Shown piece by piece: positions 17,139-26,199 of a DNA stretch of 64,000 bases. The first letter of the stretch is position 1. Every line of letters begins with the position of its first letter. The notes under the pieces are model-generated. The model saw only the letters and a list, made by a program, of their open reading frames with translations, was not told where the DNA came from and made no database searches. The DNA lies in assembly GCA_964554795.1 (NCBI GenBank), contig CAZKQB010000005.1, positions 1 through 64,000 of the forward strand. Reading direction: 5' to 3'. This DNA comes from SFHK01 sp964554795 (lineage in GTDB: Bacteria; Bacillota; Clostridia; Christensenellales; Aristaeellaceae). A program made the position numbers and the translations under genes.

Positions 17139-17598
17139 AATTTCCGTCGCTTTCAGAGCGTCTTCTGTATGGAAGGCGCTCTCCGCTTGTTAAATGATTT
17201 TTTGTTGAGCTGGTGGATGGGAGGAAGCGCCCTGCCACGGCTGCGCCTCTGCAGATTTTGCTTGAATTCTTCGGATTCCGGCCGCAGAATCTGCAAGAAA
17301 GCGTTTTTTCGAAAATGAGAGAATCCTTTGAGAGAAGCGTGTGAATTTATCGTCGCGCTGCCGGTTTTGACTGGAATTCGAGAGAACTTGGCCCTCTTGA
17401 GTGCTGCCGTAGGTTTTTTGACAGTATGGAACGTCTTCCGGATGGAAGGCGCTCTTTCATAAGGATGAGATGAAGCTGTACATTTTTGGCATTTTATGGT
17501 ATTATGAACATAAAGGAACCGGAAGAAGGCACAGGTAAAATTTATATACGTGAAACAAATGAATTTGGGTGCGCGTCAATGTATATGAGGTGGTAAGC
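17139..17598. other. Intergenic stretch with two related hairpin sequences
   Basis: An 11-bp stem (17155-17165 with 17172-17182) lies 16 bp past the acidic-protein stop and probably acts as its terminator, although no T run follows directly. A near copy of the same sequence (GTCTTC, ATGGAAGGCGCTCT) lies at 17433-17455, ahead of the carboxypeptidase promoter. TGCAGATT and AATCTGCA also form an inverted repeat around 17250-17300. No gene was seen. Confidence 0.45.
17477..17505 (+). promoter_or_regulatory. Probable promoter of the first carboxypeptidase gene
   Basis: TGTACA (17477-17482), 17-nt spacer ending ATGG, TATTAT (17500-17505). The same layout precedes the second carboxypeptidase gene. 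Confidence 0.5.
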
Positions 17599-18459
17599 AT
17601 GTTCAGAAAAATTCTTGCGCTTTTTATGACCTTTATGCTTCTTGCATGTTCCGTAGGCCTTGCTGCGACGCTGGATGAAGCACAGCTCAAGTCCAAATCC
17701 TGCATTCTTATGGATGCCGCAACCGGAGAGGTTCTGTATGGCCGCGCTGCAGACGTGCGCCGTTCGCCGGCGAGCACGACGAAAATCATGACGCTTCTGA
17801 TTGCCATTAGCAAGTCTGACCCGGACGAAATCGTTACCGTGCCTGCCTCGGCGAGCCAAGTGCCGCTGGATTCCTCTGTAGTGCCGGTGTATCCGGGGGA
17901 AAAGATGCCGATGCGTGATTTATGGTACGGGCTGATTTTTAGAAGCGGGAACGACGCAGCCAACGCGATTGCAGAGCTGGTTAGCGGGAGCGTGGACGCG
18001 TTTGTGGACGAGATGAACGACTGGGCGTACAAGCTCGGCATGCAGAATACGCATTTTGCCAATCCGCACGGTTACACCGACAGCGAGCACTATACCACGG
18101 CGCGCGATCTTGCAATTTTGACGCGGTATGCGATGGAAAGCGACCTGTTCCGTGAAATTACGTTCTCGCTCAGCTACACGATGCAGGCTACCGAACTGCG
18201 AGATGCGCTGGAGATCCGGCATGAGTACTCGATTACTGACGTTCAGACGACGTATTATTACAAGTACGCGCGCGGCATTAAAACGGGCTATACCATGAAG
18301 GCTGGGCAGTGTTATGTGGGATCCGCGCTCAAGGATGGGCGGGAGCTGATCGTTGTTACACTGAACTGTGGCACGACGAAGCTGGATAAGTGGGGGGACG
18401 CGAAGGCGCTGTTCGAATACGGCTTTGAGAAACTGAGCGAGCGAGAAAAGAATATGTAA
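17599..18459 (+). CDS. D-alanyl-D-alanine carboxypeptidase (PBP5/DacF-like), short form
   Basis: A 286-residue exported serine peptidase (family S11) that removes the terminal D-Ala of peptidoglycan stem peptides. It has a signal peptide of about 25 residues; active-site SxxK as STTK in RRSPASTTKIMT; SGN in RSGNDAANA; and KTG in IKTGYTMKAGQ. All three catalytic motifs are intact. The protein stops after the penicillin-binding domain and has neither the PBP5 C-terminal beta domain nor a membrane anchor, so it is probably released or loosely bound. The start is ATG 17599 behind GAGGTGG. It is followed 113 bp on by a second, longer carboxypeptidase with its own promoter. Confidence 0.95.
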   Translation: MFRKILALFMTFMLLACSVGLAATLDEAQLKSKSCILMDAATGEVLYGRAADVRRSPASTTKIMTLLIAISKSDPDEIVTVPASASQVPLDSSVVPVYPGEKMPMRDLWYGLIFRSGNDAANAIAELVSGSVDAFVDEMNDWAYKLGMQNTHFANPHGYTDSEHYTTARDLAILTRYAMESDLFREITFSLSYTMQATELRDALEIRHEYSITDVQTTYYYKYARGIKTGYTMKAGQCYVGSALKDGRELIVVTLNCGTTKLDKWGDAKALFEYGFEKLSEREKNM

Positions 18460-18470
18460 CGTTTCTTCGC

Positions 18471-18499
18471 TGTACAAAAGCCGGAATTCATGGTACAAT
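18471..18499 (+). promoter_or_regulatory. Promoter of the second carboxypeptidase gene
   Basis: TGTACA (18471-18476), 17-nt spacer ending ATGG, TACAAT (18494-18499). It begins 12 bp after the stop of the first carboxypeptidase gene and shares its promoter layout. Confidence 0.6.
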
Positions 18500-18572
18500 G
18501 GTAATCATCCGAGCGAAGGCAATTCGCCTATGGTCTTGAAAACGAATTCCGTGATTCCGGGAGGAAGCTGCG

Positions 18573-20255
18573 TTGAATTTTTTTAGAGGAAGAAAATTCG
18601 TGGCGGCGCTGTTCTGCGCGCTGCTGATTGCATTTACGACGGTCGCCTCGGCGGTTACGCCGACGGATTACAATCGAAGCACGCCGGATGTGCTGGACTC
18701 CGGGCATTTGTATGGCACCAACTGTATCCTGATCAACGCGGACACGGGAGACGTGCTGTTTGAGAAGAAGCCGGACGAGCGGCGCTATCCGGCCAGCACC
18801 ACGAAGATTATGACGTGCATTCTGGCACTGGAATCCGATCTGGTGGGCAAGCAGATTACGATTCCTGCCGGAATTGAGATTCCATCCGGCTCCAGCAAGA
18901 TGGGCATTTCCGCCGGGGAGACGATGCTGTTTGACGATCTGCTGTATGGCATGATGATTGCCTCCGGAAACGACGCATCCATCGCTGTAGCCATGCTGGT
19001 GAGCGGTAGCGAATCGGCGTTTGTGCGCGTGATGAATGAAAAGGCACAGTCGTTGGGCATGACGGGAACGCACTATGAAAACTCGCATGGCTATCAGCGT
19101 GCAAACCATTATACGACTGCGCGCGACTTGGCGACGCTCACGGCGTATGCCCTGAAGAATCAGATGTTCCGCGAGATTGTTGCCTGCAAGGAGTACACGA
19201 TCGCTACCAGTCTGTACCCCGACGGCAAGGTGTATACCTCTAAGTACGACCTGCTGTTTGAGGGCAAGCAGCTTTATTACGCGCCGTGCATTGGCGTAAA
19301 GACCGGTTATACCAATTCGGCAGGCCGCTGCTTTGTGGGCGCGGCGGAGCAGAACGGCGTGACGCTGGTTTCCGTGAGCCTGAATACCTCCAAGGACGAT
19401 ACCGCGTATTCGCAGGTGTTCACCGACACCATCCGGCTGTGTAACTATGGCTTTGCGCAGTACCGGGAGGTTTCGTTCCGCGAAATGCTTGCAATGTGCG
19501 ACGACAGTCAACTGGCGTTCCTGGTGAACAAGGCAGCAAAGGACGATGCAAACAAGGGCTATCTGCGGATGAACGTCGTCGATATTCCTGACGACTACCG
19601 CGAGTCCTATCTCAAAAGCGACTGGGAGGACGTGAATTTCCAGAAGGAGCTGGCGAATTCGCTGGCCGAGCGGCTGGAGTTCGAATTCAATGGGGCGCTG
19701 GTTGCGCCCATCAGTGAGGGCGACATTCTGGGCGTGGCGCGCTATACGACACAGTCCGGCGCAGTGCTGGAGGGCAAAATTGTGGCCTCCCGCAGCGTGG
19801 CAATGGAGCCGCCCACGATGGACGAGCTGCTGGATGAATGGGTGGATGAAAATGCGCCGTGGATGGCCAAGCTGATGCCACGCCGCAATCCGTCCGCAAG
19901 GGTTTTGTATCTGCTTCTGTTGGCTGGCATCGTGGCACTGATTGTGCTGCGCGTGCGCCGAAATCGTCGTCGTAACCGCGAACGCAGGGCCATGCTGGAA
20001 AGGAAGCGCCGCGAGTATCTGCGCAGACAGAAGTATCTGCGTGAACATCCGGAGGCGCGACGCTCATCCAGACCGTCCGCGCCCGGTGCATCCGCTCGTA
20101 CGCAAGCGAAGAGGACGGCCGCGGGTACGGCTGCGCGTCAGGCGGCGCGAAGGCCGTCCACACAGTCCGGCAAAGGCGGTGTGCAGACATCCAGAGGGAC
20201 GGGAACGGGACGGGCACAGCCGCCGAAAGCAAGGGACGGCTTCGGTCGGCGCTAA
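18573..20255 (+). CDS. D-alanyl-D-alanine carboxypeptidase with membrane anchor and basic tail
   Basis: A 560-residue S11 peptidase. It has a signal peptide (about 1-27), STTK in YPASTTKIMT, SGN in IASGNDASIA and KTG in GVKTGYTNSAG. A C-terminal beta domain (about 300-415) is followed by a membrane helix (VLYLLLLAGIVALIVL) and about 110 residues that are extremely rich in Arg, Lys, Ser and Pro. Topology puts this tail in the cytoplasm, where it could bind lipids, nucleic acid or acidic proteins; this is inference. The start codon is TTG 18573, eight bases after GGGAGG. It has its own promoter, so it is a separate unit from the shorter paralogue upstream. Confidence 0.93.
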   Translation: MNFFRGRKFVAALFCALLIAFTTVASAVTPTDYNRSTPDVLDSGHLYGTNCILINADTGDVLFEKKPDERRYPASTTKIMTCILALESDLVGKQITIPAGIEIPSGSSKMGISAGETMLFDDLLYGMMIASGNDASIAVAMLVSGSESAFVRVMNEKAQSLGMTGTHYENSHGYQRANHYTTARDLATLTAYALKNQMFREIVACKEYTIATSLYPDGKVYTSKYDLLFEGKQLYYAPCIGVKTGYTNSAGRCFVGAAEQNGVTLVSVSLNTSKDDTAYSQVFTDTIRLCNYGFAQYREVSFREMLAMCDDSQLAFLVNKAAKDDANKGYLRMNVVDIPDDYRESYLKSDWEDVNFQKELANSLAERLEFEFNGALVAPISEGDILGVARYTTQSGAVLEGKIVASRSVAMEPPTMDELLDEWVDENAPWMAKLMPRRNPSARVLYLLLLAGIVALIVLRVRRNRRRNRERRAMLERKRREYLRRQKYLREHPEARRSSRPSAPGASARTQAKRTAAGTAARQAARRPSTQSGKGGVQTSRGTGTGRAQPPKARDGFGRR

Positions 20256-20339
20256 TGTCACGCCAAGGAAGCACGATAGACGGATTCGGATAGAGCGCGA
20301 AGGCTATGTACGGACGCAGGCAGATTGTTTGGTAGGAGC

Positions 20340-20357
20340 AGGAGGTACCTCCTTTTT
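20340..20357 (+). terminator. Small hairpin with T run
   Basis: AGGAG-GTAC-CTCCT followed by T residues, about 85 bp past the carboxypeptidase stop. The stem is short, so termination would be modest. Confidence 0.35.
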
Positions 20358-20431
20358 CGAGGAATTGCGTCTGCGGAAAGCCGGAATACGCTACGAAAAT
20401 GGGTTTCGATGGGTGGAAAGGCGGGAGCAGG

Positions 20432-21139
20432 ATGATTCTCACGGTGTTGGGCGCGAACGGGCCCTATCCGTCGGCGGGCGGGGCATGCTCCGGGTATCTG
20501 CTGTCGTCGGACAGCGGGGAAACGAAGCTGCTGCTCGATTGCGGGAGTGGCGTGCTTGCGCGGCTGACGGAGCTGTGCCCGGTAGCGGAGCTATCGGCCG
20601 TCGTACTTTCCCATCTGCATTTTGATCATATGTCCGACATCCTGCCGATGCGGTATCAGCTGGACTTTGAGCGGGAAGCGCCGCTGAAGGTGTTCTGTCC
20701 TGCGACGCCCGCGCGCCCGCGCTCGCTTTTAGGCGGCAAGCTTGACCTGTATCCGATGAGGGACGCGATGGTAGGTGAGATGAAGCTGGAGTTTCTGCCG
20801 GTCAATCATCCGGTGGAGACGTACGCCGTCCGGGTTTCGTGCGACGGCGCGACGATGGTCTATACGGGTGATACCAACCTTTGCCCGCCGCTGTCGCTGT
20901 TTGCCGACGGTGCGGCGTTGCTGCTCGCAGATGCGGGGCTTTCTGAGGCGGACTGGACGGACGAGAAGCCGCATCTGAATCCGCGTCTGTGTGCGGAGCT
21001 GGCAAGGGAAGCACATGTGGGGGCGCTGGTGCTCACGCACCTGTCACCGCGAAACGATGCAGAGGCGCTGCTCGAAGAGGCGCGTCCAGTTTTTCCCGAT
21101 GTGCGGCTGGCTGAAGCGGGCTTGCGGCTGCGCGTGTAG
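20432..21139 (+). CDS. Metallo-beta-lactamase-fold hydrolase
   Basis: A 235-residue protein with the MBL signature HLHFDHMSD (HxHxDH), a further His in FLPVNHPVETYAV, the metal Asp in VYTGDTN and a terminal His in LTHLSPRN. It resembles the small RNase Z/arylsulfatase-like group that includes Bacillus YhfI. It has no signal peptide and is probably cytoplasmic. The substrate is unknown; phosphodiesters or thioesters are typical. The start is ATG 20432 behind GGGAGCAGG. Its 3' end overlaps the start of comEC by 41 bp in another frame, so the two are probably cotranscribed. Confidence 0.88.
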   Translation: MILTVLGANGPYPSAGGACSGYLLSSDSGETKLLLDCGSGVLARLTELCPVAELSAVVLSHLHFDHMSDILPMRYQLDFEREAPLKVFCPATPARPRSLLGGKLDLYPMRDAMVGEMKLEFLPVNHPVETYAVRVSCDGATMVYTGDTNLCPPLSLFADGAALLLADAGLSEADWTDEKPHLNPRLCAELAREAHVGALVLTHLSPRNDAEALLEEARPVFPDVRLAEAGLRLRV

Positions 21140-23444
21140 GCGCGCTGCGCGGTTTGCCTCGCACCGCGCACTGGTTTGTGCGGCGCTGGCGGCCGGTGCA
21201 GGCTGCGTGCTGGCGCAGTATGCATCGGTTTCGGGAATTGTATGGCTTATGGTCGGGATGCTGCTTCTAAGCGGCTGGAGTGTGTTTTGTCTGCGCGCGC
21301 ACGGAAGGCGCGCGTTTTGCGTACTGTTGGCGGCGATTCTGTGCGGCTTTGCAGGATATGCAGCGTTGCGCGGGCGGCTTCCGCAGAATCTGACGCCGGG
21401 GAAGTATGAGGTTGAGGGTACGGTGGGCGTCGTTCCGGCCGTACAGGCGGACAAGGTGCGCGTGGTGCTGACTCTCTCCGACGTTACGCTGGACGGTGCA
21501 CCGCTTGAGGGCCGCCTGAGATTGTATGTATATGGAACAGACGCGCTGGACAGGTTTGCTTATGGGCAGCGGATTTGCGCCTCTGGAGTCAACGTAAGGG
21601 TGCCGGATGGACAAAACAATCCGGGAGGGTTCGATTTTCGGGCGTATCTGTGGCGCAGCGGCGTTTCGATGACAGGCTCTTCTGCACCGGAAAAGATAGA
21701 GGTCTTATCAGAGGGGCGGGGACTTGTGTGCGCGATTTATCGCGTGCGCACTCGTCTGGCGGCGCGTGTGGATGCGTTGTTTGGGGAACAGGCCGACGTG
21801 ATGCGGGCGCTTTTGCTGGGCGACCGCGCGCTGGTGACTGAGGAGACGTATGACGATTTCCGAACGACGGGTATTGCGCATTTGATTGCGCTGTCCGGAC
21901 TGCATGTGGGCTGTATCGCGCTGCTGCTTGATATGCTTCTGCGATTTCTGTGCTTGCCCCGCAGGGCGGTGAGCGCGATCACGCTTCTGCTGCTGGCCGG
22001 ATATTCGGTGATGGCGGGAATGAGCCCGTCGATTGTGCGTGCCGTGCTGATGTACGCGTTTGCGGCTGCGGCGCGGGAGGCGGGGTACCCGGGCGATTTA
22101 CTGACGCGGCTAGCGGCGGCGTTTATCGTTCAGATAGCGTGCAACCCGTTGCTTGTGCGGGACACGGGCTTTACACTGTCGTATATGTCCGTGCTCGGGC
22201 TTGCCTGCCTGACGGATGCGGTGCGCGCCCTTTTCGGAGCGCGGGAGGGTGAAGGGCGCATTCGTCGGTGGATTGCAGACGCGATTTCTGCATCGGCAGC
22301 GATTCAGCTGGCAGGCGCGCCGCTTGTGTCGTCTGCATTTTTCTCGCTTCCGCTGCTGTCGATTCCGGTGAACCTGCTGGCAGTGCCGTTCGGGCTGCTG
22401 AGCGTATACCTGGGCGTGGCTGCGGTAGCAGTATCGGTGCTGTCGCTTCCGATGGCGCGGGTTCTTGCAGTGCCGGCGAGTGCCTGCTGGATGTGGATTC
22501 GTCTGCTGGCGGCGAAGACGGCGGCGCTGCCGTTTTCCAGCGTGATGGCAAGGGCGTGGCCGCTGGGAGCAGGACTAGCGTTTTTTGCGTTGCTTGGAAT
22601 GGCTTCGCCGTATTTGACCGGAAACGGAAAGGCGCGACGGTGGGCGCTTGCGTTGCTTGCGCTTCTGGCTGCCGCAGTGCTCGTGTGGCCGACAGCAGGA
22701 AATGACGGACTGACGATCACGTTTCTGGACGTTGGCTATGGCGATGCGGCGGTAATTGATGCGCGTGGAGCGGCGTATGCCGTGGACTGCGGGCGAGACA
22801 ACGGCATTCTGGCCGATTATCTGACGGCCTCGCGCGCCAATCTGTGCGCGGTGTTTGTTTCGCATCCGGACACAGACCATTCAGGCGGACTTGCGGCCGT
22901 ATTGAAACGCTATCGCGGCGCAAAGGTCTATGTGCCGGAGTGCTGGGATCGAATGGATGTCGGCGCGGCTGATGCGGTGTTGGCCGGAAGACGGGTCGTA
23001 AGCCTGTGCGCGGGTGATCGGGTGGAGCTGGCGAAGGACATTGTGATCGAGGTACTGTGGCCTCCGGAGGACTTTGTGCCGTCGGAGGACAACGAGGGTT
23101 CGCTGGTTTTGCGGCTGTGCTATGGAGAGGCGAATGCGCTTCTGACCGGCGACCTTCCCGACGACGTCGATTATCTTGCCGCAGCGGAGGCCGAGGTATT
23201 GAAGGTGGCGCATCACGGCAGCCGCTACGCAACGACGGCAGAAATGCTTTCGATTGTACGTCCAAGGCTGGCGGTGATTTCCGTGGACGGAAATCTGTTC
23301 GGACATCCGACGCAGGATGTGCTTGACCGGCTGGCGGCGGTCGGCGCGGGGGTATTGAGAACGGATCTGCATGGCGCGGTCACGGTGACGCTGGAGCCGG
23401 ATGGGTGCGTTGCCTATGAGACTATGCGCGTGCCGGAGGGATAG
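21099..23444 (+). CDS. comEC: ComEC/Rec2-family DNA uptake channel
   Basis: A 781-residue polytopic membrane protein that carries single-stranded DNA across the membrane in natural transformation. The order is: N-terminal helices, an OB-like periplasm-facing domain (about 75-190), the ComEC core with many helices (GIAHLIALSGLHVG and MAGMSPSIVRAVLMYAF are family hallmarks), and a C-terminal MBL domain (FLDVGYGDAAVI, SHPDTDHSGG, VAHHGSRYA). The length is normal and the frame intact. ATG 21099 is the only reasonable start and overlaps the upstream MBL gene; no strong ribosome site is seen, which suggests translational coupling. holA follows after 2 bp, a conserved Bacillota arrangement. Confidence 0.95.
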   Translation: MCGWLKRACGCACRRAARFASHRALVCAALAAGAGCVLAQYASVSGIVWLMVGMLLLSGWSVFCLRAHGRRAFCVLLAAILCGFAGYAALRGRLPQNLTPGKYEVEGTVGVVPAVQADKVRVVLTLSDVTLDGAPLEGRLRLYVYGTDALDRFAYGQRICASGVNVRVPDGQNNPGGFDFRAYLWRSGVSMTGSSAPEKIEVLSEGRGLVCAIYRVRTRLAARVDALFGEQADVMRALLLGDRALVTEETYDDFRTTGIAHLIALSGLHVGCIALLLDMLLRFLCLPRRAVSAITLLLLAGYSVMAGMSPSIVRAVLMYAFAAAAREAGYPGDLLTRLAAAFIVQIACNPLLVRDTGFTLSYMSVLGLACLTDAVRALFGAREGEGRIRRWIADAISASAAIQLAGAPLVSSAFFSLPLLSIPVNLLAVPFGLLSVYLGVAAVAVSVLSLPMARVLAVPASACWMWIRLLAAKTAALPFSSVMARAWPLGAGLAFFALLGMASPYLTGNGKARRWALALLALLAAAVLVWPTAGNDGLTITFLDVGYGDAAVIDARGAAYAVDCGRDNGILADYLTASRANLCAVFVSHPDTDHSGGLAAVLKRYRGAKVYVPECWDRMDVGAADAVLAGRRVVSLCAGDRVELAKDIVIEVLWPPEDFVPSEDNEGSLVLRLCYGEANALLTGDLPDDVDYLAAAEAEVLKVAHHGSRYATTAEMLSIVRPRLAVISVDGNLFGHPTQDVLDRLAAVGAGVLRTDLHGAVTVTLEPDGCVAYETMRVPEG

Positions 23445-23446
23445 AA

Positions 23447-24496
23447 ATGGCAAAAAAGGAAGGACTGGCGCCGAAGCACCCGCTGGGGTGGAATCAGCTG
23501 TTTAAGGACATTCGGGCGGGCAAGGCGGCGGGTGTGTATCTGTTTTACGGGCCGGAGGAGTTTGTCAAAAAAAGCGCACTGGATCAGCTTCGCGCGGCGC
23601 TTCTGCCGGCGGGGCTGGAGCTTTTGAATGAGGACGTGCTCGAGAATGCGGACGCGACGGCGATTATCGAAAGCGCGGAGACGTTGCCGGTGATGTGCGA
23701 GCAGCGCTTTGTGTTGGTGAAGGATTGGCCGCCGCTGTTCAAGGGCGGCGATCAAGAGGCTGACAAGCTGGAAAAGTGGCTACCAAATGCGCCGCAGAGC
23801 TGCGTGGTCGTGTTTTATGCGGGAACGGCGGAGCCGAATCGCGCAACGAAGGGTACGAAGGCGCTGTACGAGTACGCACAGGTGACGGAATTCCCGCTGC
23901 TGGACGATGATGAACTGGGCAAGCGCTTGGGAAAGTCGTTTCGAGACCAAGGCAAGCGGGTTGAAAAGGATGCCATCGCGCAGCTGATCTTTTTGGCCGG
24001 GCGCGACCTCAACCGACTGCTGGGCGAGGCTCAGAAGCTGGCGAATTATGTTGGAGACGCCGAGGTTGTGACGGCCGGAGACGTGCGCGCCATCGTTACG
24101 CCCTCTACCGAGGCAGGCGTGTTTTTGATGATCGACGCGCTGATGGAAGGGCGCGCACGCGAGGCTTATAAGATGCTGCACACCATGACGGAAGCAGGCG
24201 AGAACCGCGTGCAGATTCTGGCGACGCTTATTTGGCAGATGCGACTGATTGCGCACGTGGCGATTCAGCGCGATAAGCGCATGACGCTTCCGCAGATTCA
24301 GGCGACGATTCGCGAGCGTCCGTTTGCCGTGAGGAACGCGTTCAACCGCTGCGGCCGAATCCCTGCGGCGCGCTGTCTGGCACTGTATGAGAAATGTGTT
24401 TCCCTCGACTATGCTGTGAAAAGCGGGCGGATGCGAGACGAGGAGGCATTGGATGCGGCGATGCAGGCAATCTTAGTAGAAAAATCAAAAAATTAA
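23447..24496 (+). CDS. holA: DNA polymerase III subunit delta
   Basis: A 349-residue clamp-loader delta subunit, which opens the beta clamp during replication. It has the AAA+ fold without a working Walker A; GVYLFYGPEEFVKKSALDQL is the typical N-terminal segment and LIFLAGRDLNRLLGEAQKLA the central one. The C-terminal collar helices run to the end. Its length is usual. ATG 23447 follows the comEC stop by 2 bp, so translation is probably coupled. In most relatives rpsT follows holA; here it does not. Confidence 0.93.
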   Translation: MAKKEGLAPKHPLGWNQLFKDIRAGKAAGVYLFYGPEEFVKKSALDQLRAALLPAGLELLNEDVLENADATAIIESAETLPVMCEQRFVLVKDWPPLFKGGDQEADKLEKWLPNAPQSCVVVFYAGTAEPNRATKGTKALYEYAQVTEFPLLDDDELGKRLGKSFRDQGKRVEKDAIAQLIFLAGRDLNRLLGEAQKLANYVGDAEVVTAGDVRAIVTPSTEAGVFLMIDALMEGRAREAYKMLHTMTEAGENRVQILATLIWQMRLIAHVAIQRDKRMTLPQIQATIRERPFAVRNAFNRCGRIPAARCLALYEKCVSLDYAVKSGRMRDEEALDAAMQAILVEKSKN

Positions 24497-24570
24497 CAGA
24501 AAAAATGAAACCAAAACTGGAGGCGCTGCGTCAAAGCTTTACATATGAGAGAAAACAGAGGTGATGCGCA

Positions 24571-25056
24571 GTGAGAATGAGCGGGACGTGGCGGCTTACG
24601 GCGGCAATTGTGGGCGCATGTCTGATGCTGGCGCTGTTTGCGTCGGCGATGGCGGAACCGTCGGAGAGTGCGTATCGGCAGGCTAAGGAGGCTGTCAGCC
24701 TGATTTCCTACGGAGAATATGAAATGGCGCTGAATCGGCTGGGTATGCAGGATCAGATGCAGGCGGCCATGCTTAAGCGCTACATCGATCAGAATTGCGG
24801 CGAAATCCACCGCGGCAGCGTGCAGACGGATGTGGCCGTTGCTTGGTTTGATGGAAGCGCGTGGCAGCTGGCGGTGCCCTTTGAGGCGCCTGAGGATGAC
24901 GCGGTGGGCGCGCTGGTGTTTACACTGTCTGGCAATGCCTTCAGCGGCATCGACTTTATGCGTTGGGGCGATGTGGAGGCCAGTTATGACGTGGCTAACG
25001 AGGTATACTGGAATCTTCCCTATACGCCCAGCTGCACGGTGTACGGAGACTGGTAG
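24571..25056 (+). CDS. Secreted hypothetical protein
   Basis: A 161-residue protein with a clear signal peptide (hydrophobic core AAIVGACLMLALFASAMA, cleavage after AMA). The mature part begins with a helical SESAYRQAKEAVSLISYGEY stretch resembling a tetratricopeptide helix, then a small beta-rich region ending in Trp. I recognise no family. The start is GTG 24571 behind AGAGGTGA; ATG 24577 is possible. It lies 74 bp after holA without an intervening terminator, and a terminator follows at 25189-25241. Confidence 0.75.
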   Translation: MRMSGTWRLTAAIVGACLMLALFASAMAEPSESAYRQAKEAVSLISYGEYEMALNRLGMQDQMQAAMLKRYIDQNCGEIHRGSVQTDVAVAWFDGSAWQLAVPFEAPEDDAVGALVFTLSGNAFSGIDFMRWGDVEASYDVANEVYWNLPYTPSCTVYGDW

Positions 25057-25188
25057 TTTAAATCGTCCGGCATTTTCTGATTTCTTCCTTCTTGCTCCAA
25101 GACATTTTCCGATTCGCGGAGGGGACAAAGAGAGGCAGACGGTCTAATTACCGGCTTACTTTGGTACGATTTTTGGATATTTGATGGC

Positions 25189-25241
25189 AACAATCCAGAT
25201 CATTTGATGATTTCAGGTGATTTGGATTGTTTGATTTTTTT
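25189..25241 (+). terminator. Rho-independent terminator
   Basis: A 14-bp stem (25189-25202 with 25218-25231) with one G-U pair and a 15-base loop, then TGA and seven T residues. It ends the comEC-holA-secreted protein unit. Confidence 0.88.
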
Positions 25242-25261
25242 CAAAACGGCATGCAGAGATC

Positions 25262-25290
25262 TTGCGAGAAGGGCTGATTTCTGTTATAAT
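25262..25290 (+). promoter_or_regulatory. Promoter of the XRE regulator
   Basis: TTGCGA (25262-25267), 17-nt spacer, TATAAT (25285-25290), about 37 bp before ATG 25327. Confidence 0.75.
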
Positions 25291-25326
25291 AAAACGGTTA
25301 CATGTGAGAAGTAAGGAAGATTTTTT

Positions 25327-26097
25327 ATGACGATGTTTGCTGAGATACTCCATGAAGTCCGCAGTGAACGCCATATCACGCAGGAGCAGCTTGCTAAAGA
25401 AATGAACGTATCGCGCCAGACCATTTCTCATTGGGAGAATGGCCGCGCGGTTCCTGATATTGATACCATCAAGCATCTGTCGCAGGTGTTGGATTATAAT
25501 TTCCTTGCGGTGGAGGGGATGATCGGGGAAACGCAGCCCGCGCCCGATGCGGGGGAAATTCCCGCACAGCCCGAGGCGGAATCCGCACAAAAAACGCATA
25601 CTCGGCCGCCGGAAATCACTTCCCGTAAAAAGCGGTTTGTATTGCCCGCCGTGCTGGGCGGTGTTCTGCTGTGTGCCGTGCTGATTGTTTTCCTCTTGAT
25701 GAACGGTAGCCCTTCCCGCGAACAGGCGAATGTATTGGTTACCCCCATAGAGAACCCCGTTTATGCCATTCGCCTTGATGATTTTATGGACGGCGTGGGC
25801 TGGCGCTATGGCTTCACGATCGAGGAAACAGCGGGGATTTCCTTTACCATTCAGGAAGTGAATGAGGTGGCCATTGCGGACAACGGAGAGGAATTCCCGC
25901 ACGTTTATTCAGGCGAGTGGTTCGCCCAATGGTATGGCAGTGATACGCTGACGAAGGGCGTGCCGCAAATGTGGACGGGCGGTTTTCCATTGCAGAATTG
26001 TAGCGCGGTCCGTCTCATGTTCAAGGGTATGGATGCCAACGGAAACGCGCTGACCTTCGAAGGAAGTCTGGAGCTTTCAAAAGAAATCGTAGAATGA
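25327..26097 (+). CDS. Membrane-anchored XRE-family regulator
   Basis: A 256-residue protein. Residues 3-66 form a Cro/CI helix-turn-helix (ITQEQLAKEMNVSRQTISHW). A Pro/Glu linker, one membrane helix (about 101-124, VLPAVLGGVLLCAVLIVFLL) and a 130-residue outer domain follow. The DNA-binding part faces the cytoplasm and the C-terminal part lies outside, suggesting a one-component sensor of envelope or extracellular state. The start is ATG 25327 behind AAGGAAG. Two 21-bp tandem units carrying palindromes begin 60 bp after its stop and are candidate binding sites. Confidence 0.88.
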   Translation: MTMFAEILHEVRSERHITQEQLAKEMNVSRQTISHWENGRAVPDIDTIKHLSQVLDYNFLAVEGMIGETQPAPDAGEIPAQPEAESAQKTHTRPPEITSRKKRFVLPAVLGGVLLCAVLIVFLLMNGSPSREQANVLVTPIENPVYAIRLDDFMDGVGWRYGFTIEETAGISFTIQEVNEVAIADNGEEFPHVYSGEWFAQWYGSDTLTKGVPQMWTGGFPLQNCSAVRLMFKGMDANGNALTFEGSLELSKEIVE

Positions 26098-26157
26098 TAT
26101 TTTCGCCTCTTGTCACCCTGAAAGGGGCGATTTTTTGCGTTTTCGAGCATGATACAG

Positions 26158-26199
26158 GCAAATGCTCACGATATGAGCGCAAATGCTCACGATATGAGC
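26158..26199. promoter_or_regulatory. Two tandem palindromic operator-like repeats
   Basis: Two exact 21-bp direct repeats (26158-26178 and 26179-26199), each containing the palindrome GCTCA-CGATA-TGAGC (26164-26178 and 26185-26199). The 21-bp spacing is two helical turns, so two dimers would sit on one face. They abut a likely promoter at 26200-26228. Confidence 0.7.

Noticed and set aside
20330..20360. T-box-like element (GGAGGTACCTCC)
   Set aside because: It lacks the conserved T-box sequence and specifier stems; only a small hairpin with a T run is present, and the downstream gene is not an amino-acid gene.
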